This document shows, in pieces, positions 60,853-64,000 of a stretch of DNA of 64,000 bases; the stretch's first letter is position 1, and the number at the start of each line of letters is the position of its first letter. This DNA is from Streptomyces sp. TRM64462 (GTDB taxonomy: Bacteria; Actinomycetota; Actinomycetes; Streptomycetales; Streptomycetaceae): positions 1-64,000 of the forward strand of contig NZ_JABWDV010000419.1 in the NCBI RefSeq assembly GCF_013362995.1, written 5' to 3'. The notes under the pieces were generated by a model, which saw only the letters and a list, made by a program, of their open reading frames with translations, made no database searches and was not told where the DNA came from. The translations under genes and the position numbers were made by a program.

Positions 60853-63800
60853 ATGCGTCCCGTTCGTCTTGAGCTCAACGGCTTCGCCGGCTTCCGCGCT
60901 CCCACCGTGGTCGATTTCACCGACACCGACTACTTCGCCCTCGTCGGCCCCACCGGTTCAGGCAAGTCCACCATCCTCGACGCGCTGACGTTCGCCCTGT
61001 ACGGCTCGGCCTACCGGTGGGGACGCAGCAACGCCATCTCCTACGCACTCGCCCCCACGAGCAACCGCTGCACGGTCTCGCTCACCTTCGACATCGGATC
61101 ACAGCGCTACCAGGTCGCCCGCGAGGTCCGCCGCATGGGCCAGCAGATCCAGCAGAAGGCCGTCAGCCTGGTGCAGTTCACTGACCCCACCGCAGTCGCT
61201 GTCGAGCCAGGCGGACCGCAGCCGGAGGTACTGGCCGGGGAGATCAAGGAACTCAACACCGCCATCGAGGATCTGCTCGGCCTGTCCTTCGACGACTTCT
61301 GCCAGTGCGTCGTCCTGCCCCAGGGTGACTTCGCCCGGTTCCTGTCCGCCAACGCCAGCAACCGCCAGCAGATCCTGCTCAAACTCCTCGGCGCCTCCCA
61401 ATACGAAGGCATCGGTAAACGTGCCGGCGCCCAGGCAGACCAAGCAGCCAAGGAGGTCGAAATCCTCAACGACCAGCTGAGCCGGCACGCCGACGCCACC
61501 CCCGAAGCCGAGGCCGCCGCACAGGCGCGTGTCGAGACGCTTGAACAGCTGGCCGTCACCGTCGACCAACTCGTGCCCCGTGTCACCGAGGCACGCACCC
61601 GCGCACACGAGGCCGACGCCCGAGCCGACACGCTGCGCAGCGAGACCGATCTGCTGGCCTCCATCCGCACCCCCGACGGCATCGAAGAGCTGCAACGTCA
61701 GGCCACCCGGGCACAGACGGCCGCCCAGCAGGCCCGTGAGGCCGCCGACGCGGCCGCTCAGACCCTCTCCGACGTCACCCAAGAGGCTCAGTTGGGCCCT
61801 CAGCGCACCGACCTGACCCTCACCCGCGACCGGTACACCGAGAAGGCAGCCCTGACGGGCCGCCGCGACGGCGTCATCGCCGACGCCCAGCGCGCCCAAG
61901 AGGAGTTGGCGCAGTCCAAAGACCGGCTGAAAGCATCGGCGCAGAGCGTTGACAAGGCCCGCCGCAGCGCCGAGGAGACCCGGGAGCGCCGCGCCCAGGC
62001 CCGGCAGGCGCAGGAGAAACTGCGGGGCCGCCACCAGCTGCTGGCTGCCGTTCGTATCCCCGACGGCGTCACCGACCTGACCAGCCGTGCAGCAGCCCGT
62101 TCTCACGAGGTCGAAGCCGCCGCTGAGGCGCTCACCGCGGCCCGCGACCGGCACGAACAGGCCTCCCGTGCGCTGACCGCCGCCGGCGACGGCAGCCGGC
62201 TGACGGAAGCGCACCAGGCACTCGATGAGCTCCTCGATGTCATCAGTTTGCTCACGCATGCCACCGGCGCACTGGACGACTGCGCCGAGAGGGCCAGCCG
62301 GGCTGAAGAGGCGGTGGCAGGCGCCCAAGCGCGCCTGAACGCGGCCACGTCCACGGTCGATGAAGCCCGCGTCCTCGCCGGTGCCGCACAGCTGCGCCCT
62401 CAGCTTCAGGTAGGCCACACCTGCCCGGTCTGCGAGCAGAACGTCACCACCCTCCCGCCGCCGCTGTCCGACCCCGCTGTCCAGGCAGCCGAGGCGGCAC
62501 ATGCCGCCGCCGCAGAAGAACACCGTGCTCTGCTGGACCAATACGAGGACGCCAAGAAGGCGGTTACCGACCAGCAGCGGGAAGTGGACAAACTCACCAC
62601 ACAGCGCACCCTGCTCGACAAGAGGCTGGGCACACTGCTGCCCGACCGCCCCGCCGGCACCGGCCGCGACTGCGACGCCGACCGCGCCCACCTCGACGAA
62701 CTCATCGAATCCCGTGACCAGTTGACCACTGACGAGCAGCAGGCCCGCGACGCGGTACAGAAAGCCGAAACTGCCCACGGCTCCGCCACGTCGGCTGTCG
62801 CCGCGCTGCAGCGGGAACTCGACCGGGCCCGCAACACTCTGCACTCGACGCTGGGCACACTGACCGCTTTTGACCCGCCGACCCTCGACACCGACGACCT
62901 GACCTCGGCCTGGACCGACCTGGAGGCCTGGGCCCGCACCCAGACCACCACCACAGAACGCGACCTCGCAGCCGCCGACGCCGAAACGGCCGACGCCGAA
63001 AAGGCCCACTCGGACGCGACCAGCGCGCTGGAGACCGCCGACCGTGCACAGGCCGACGCCCAGGCTGCCCACACCGCAGCCGTCGAGAACGCCGCAACCG
63101 CCAGCCTCGCGAAGACGAACCTGACCGACCGCCTGAGCACACTCGAGACGCTTTTGGCCCAGGCGCCACCGGAAGCCGAACTCCCGGCCCTCTTCGAGGA
63201 ATGCGCCCGTCTCGAGGCGGCCGTGGAGACAGCCACCACGCAGGCCAACCACACACGCACAACAACCAAGGCAGCAGCGGCCGAACAGGACAAGTGGCGA
63301 GAGCACACCGCGAAGGCCCGCTCCGTGCTGGCAGCCAGCCGGGATACCGTGGCGGCGCTGAGTCCACCAAGCCTCGACACCGACGACCTCGCCGCCGCCT
63401 GGTCCACCCTGACCGGCTGGGCCAGCCGCCAGATCAGCGACCGGCAGACCGCCATCGCACGCGCAGACACCGACACCCAGACCGCCCACAACGAAGCCGA
63501 CCAACTCCTGGGCAGCCTGGAGACCCTCCTACGCGGCAACGACCTGGACCCGCAGGACCTCGGCGACAGCCCGGAACGCGCCGCACAGGCCCCGCGCGTG
63601 GTCGCGGTCGCAGCCGAACGCGCCCGGGGCCAGGTCAAAACGATCCAACGCAGCCGCGCCGACGCCGACGCGATACAGGACAAGATCGACGACGCCCGCA
63701 CCCGACAACAGGTAGCCGCCGAACTGGCCCGGCTGATGCGGTCCAACAAGTTCCCCCAGTGGCTCGCCACCTCAGCCCTCGACACTTTGGTCGCCGGCGC

Positions 63801-64000
63801 CTCGCAGTCACTGCGCCAACTGTCGGGTGACCGCTTCGACCTCAGCCACCAAAAGGGCGAGTTCTACGTCATCGACCACTTCGACGCCGACTCCACGCGC
63901 TCGGTGCGCACCCTGTCCGGTGGCGAAACATTCCAGGCCAGCCTGGCCCTCGCCCTGGCCCTCTCCGACCAACTGGCCGGCCTGGGCGGCGCCACGAAAC
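60853..64000 (+). CDS. sbcC: SbcC/Rad50-type SMC ATPase (3' end beyond window)
   Basis: At least 1049 residues, open to the window edge. RLELNGFAGFRAPTVVDF and Walker A LVGPTGSGKSTILDAL near residue 33, then VVLPQGDFARFL typical of SbcC, long coiled coils, a zinc-hook motif GHTCPVCEQNV near residue 524 at the apex, a second coiled coil and the ABC signature TLSGGETFQASLALALALSDQL near residue 1023. The Walker B and C-terminus lie past the end. It forms the ATP-driven clamp for the SbcD/Mre11 nuclease. The coiled coil contains a repeated ALSPPSLDTDDLAAAW / FDPPTLDTDDLTSAW pair, perhaps an internal duplication. Confidence 0.93.
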   Translation, partial: MRPVRLELNGFAGFRAPTVVDFTDTDYFALVGPTGSGKSTILDALTFALYGSAYRWGRSNAISYALAPTSNRCTVSLTFDIGSQRYQVAREVRRMGQQIQQKAVSLVQFTDPTAVAVEPGGPQPEVLAGEIKELNTAIEDLLGLSFDDFCQCVVLPQGDFARFLSANASNRQQILLKLLGASQYEGIGKRAGAQADQAAKEVEILNDQLSRHADATPEAEAAAQARVETLEQLAVTVDQLVPRVTEARTRAHEADARADTLRSETDLLASIRTPDGIEELQRQATRAQTAAQQAREAADAAAQTLSDVTQEAQLGPQRTDLTLTRDRYTEKAALTGRRDGVIADAQRAQEELAQSKDRLKASAQSVDKARRSAEETRERRAQARQAQEKLRGRHQLLAAVRIPDGVTDLTSRAAARSHEVEAAAEALTAARDRHEQASRALTAAGDGSRLTEAHQALDELLDVISLLTHATGALDDCAERASRAEEAVAGAQARLNAATSTVDEARVLAGAAQLRPQLQVGHTCPVCEQNVTTLPPPLSDPAVQAAEAAHAAAAEEHRALLDQYEDAKKAVTDQQREVDKLTTQRTLLDKRLGTLLPDRPAGTGRDCDADRAHLDELIESRDQLTTDEQQARDAVQKAETAHGSATSAVAALQRELDRARNTLHSTLGTLTAFDPPTLDTDDLTSAWTDLEAWARTQTTTTERDLAAADAETADAEKAHSDATSALETADRAQADAQAAHTAAVENAATASLAKTNLTDRLSTLETLLAQAPPEAELPALFEECARLEAAVETATTQANHTRTTTKAAAAEQDKWREHTAKARSVLAASRDTVAALSPPSLDTDDLAAAWSTLTGWASRQISDRQTAIARADTDTQTAHNEADQLLGSLETLLRGNDLDPQDLGDSPERAAQAPRVVAVAAERARGQVKTIQRSRADADAIQDKIDDARTRQQVAAELARLMRSNKFPQWLATSALDTLVAGASQSLRQLSGDRFDLSHQKGEFYVIDHFDADSTRSVRTLSGGETFQASLALALALSDQLAGLGGATK

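Overview
The window looks like Streptomyces or a close relative. GC is very high throughout, GTG starts and 1-4 nt start/stop overlaps are common, several genes are leaderless, and the families (LytR-CpsA-Psr, Eis-like acetyltransferase, DUF6083-like Zn protein, TPR-type regulators) are typical of actinomycetes. No rRNA, tRNA or CRISPR array was seen.

Layout. 0-10.6 kb: ordinary cell-surface and secreted genes, mostly on the minus strand (Gly-rich secreted protein, polytopic membrane protein, Tat-exported beta-propeller/amidohydrolase, GT-C membrane glycosyltransferase, LCP-family protein, HEAT-repeat protein). 10.7-11.2 kb: remnants of an IS21-type and a Tn3-type transposase, marking the edge of accessory DNA. 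11.3-13.5 kb: a leaderless Nudix gene and a TPR-type regulator. 13.6-20.2 kb: a tight eight-gene operon that joins a 2-oxopent-4-enoate hydratase / acetaldehyde dehydrogenase / 4-hydroxy-2-oxovalerate aldolase module to a KAS III, an ACP, a CitE-like lyase, a MaoC-like hydratase and an Eis-like acetyltransferase. It probably makes a small specialised metabolite.

20.6-36.8 kb is a defence-type island: a complete qatABCD anti-phage operon, a HEPN-motif protein beside it, a GNAT-like/Zn-site protein, a second RNxxxH protein, a 1414-residue protein ending in a PD-(D/E)XK-like nuclease domain, and a second nuclease-like protein. 37.5-43.2 kb is a Mu/Tn7-like transposon core: DDE transposase, two TnsC/TniB-type ATPases, a protein of unknown function and an HTH protein. 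43.3-48.3 kb holds a nucleotidyltransferase and an SMC-like ATPase plus Mrr-like endonuclease set.

48.7-64 kb looks like plasmid or integrative-element DNA: HTH genes, an unknown 700-residue protein, and a run of plus-strand genes starting at an XRE repressor preceded by three 16-bp operators. The run continues through a Zn protein, a UvrD-like helicase, HerA, SbcD/Mre11 and SbcC/Rad50 (cut by the window end).

Three genes (27.2, 31.2 and 43.3 kb) are preceded by close matches to the actinobacterial LexA-independent DNA-damage promoter (RecA-NDp, read by PafBC). Two of these would give leaderless mRNAs, which suggests that accessory genes here share DNA-damage control.
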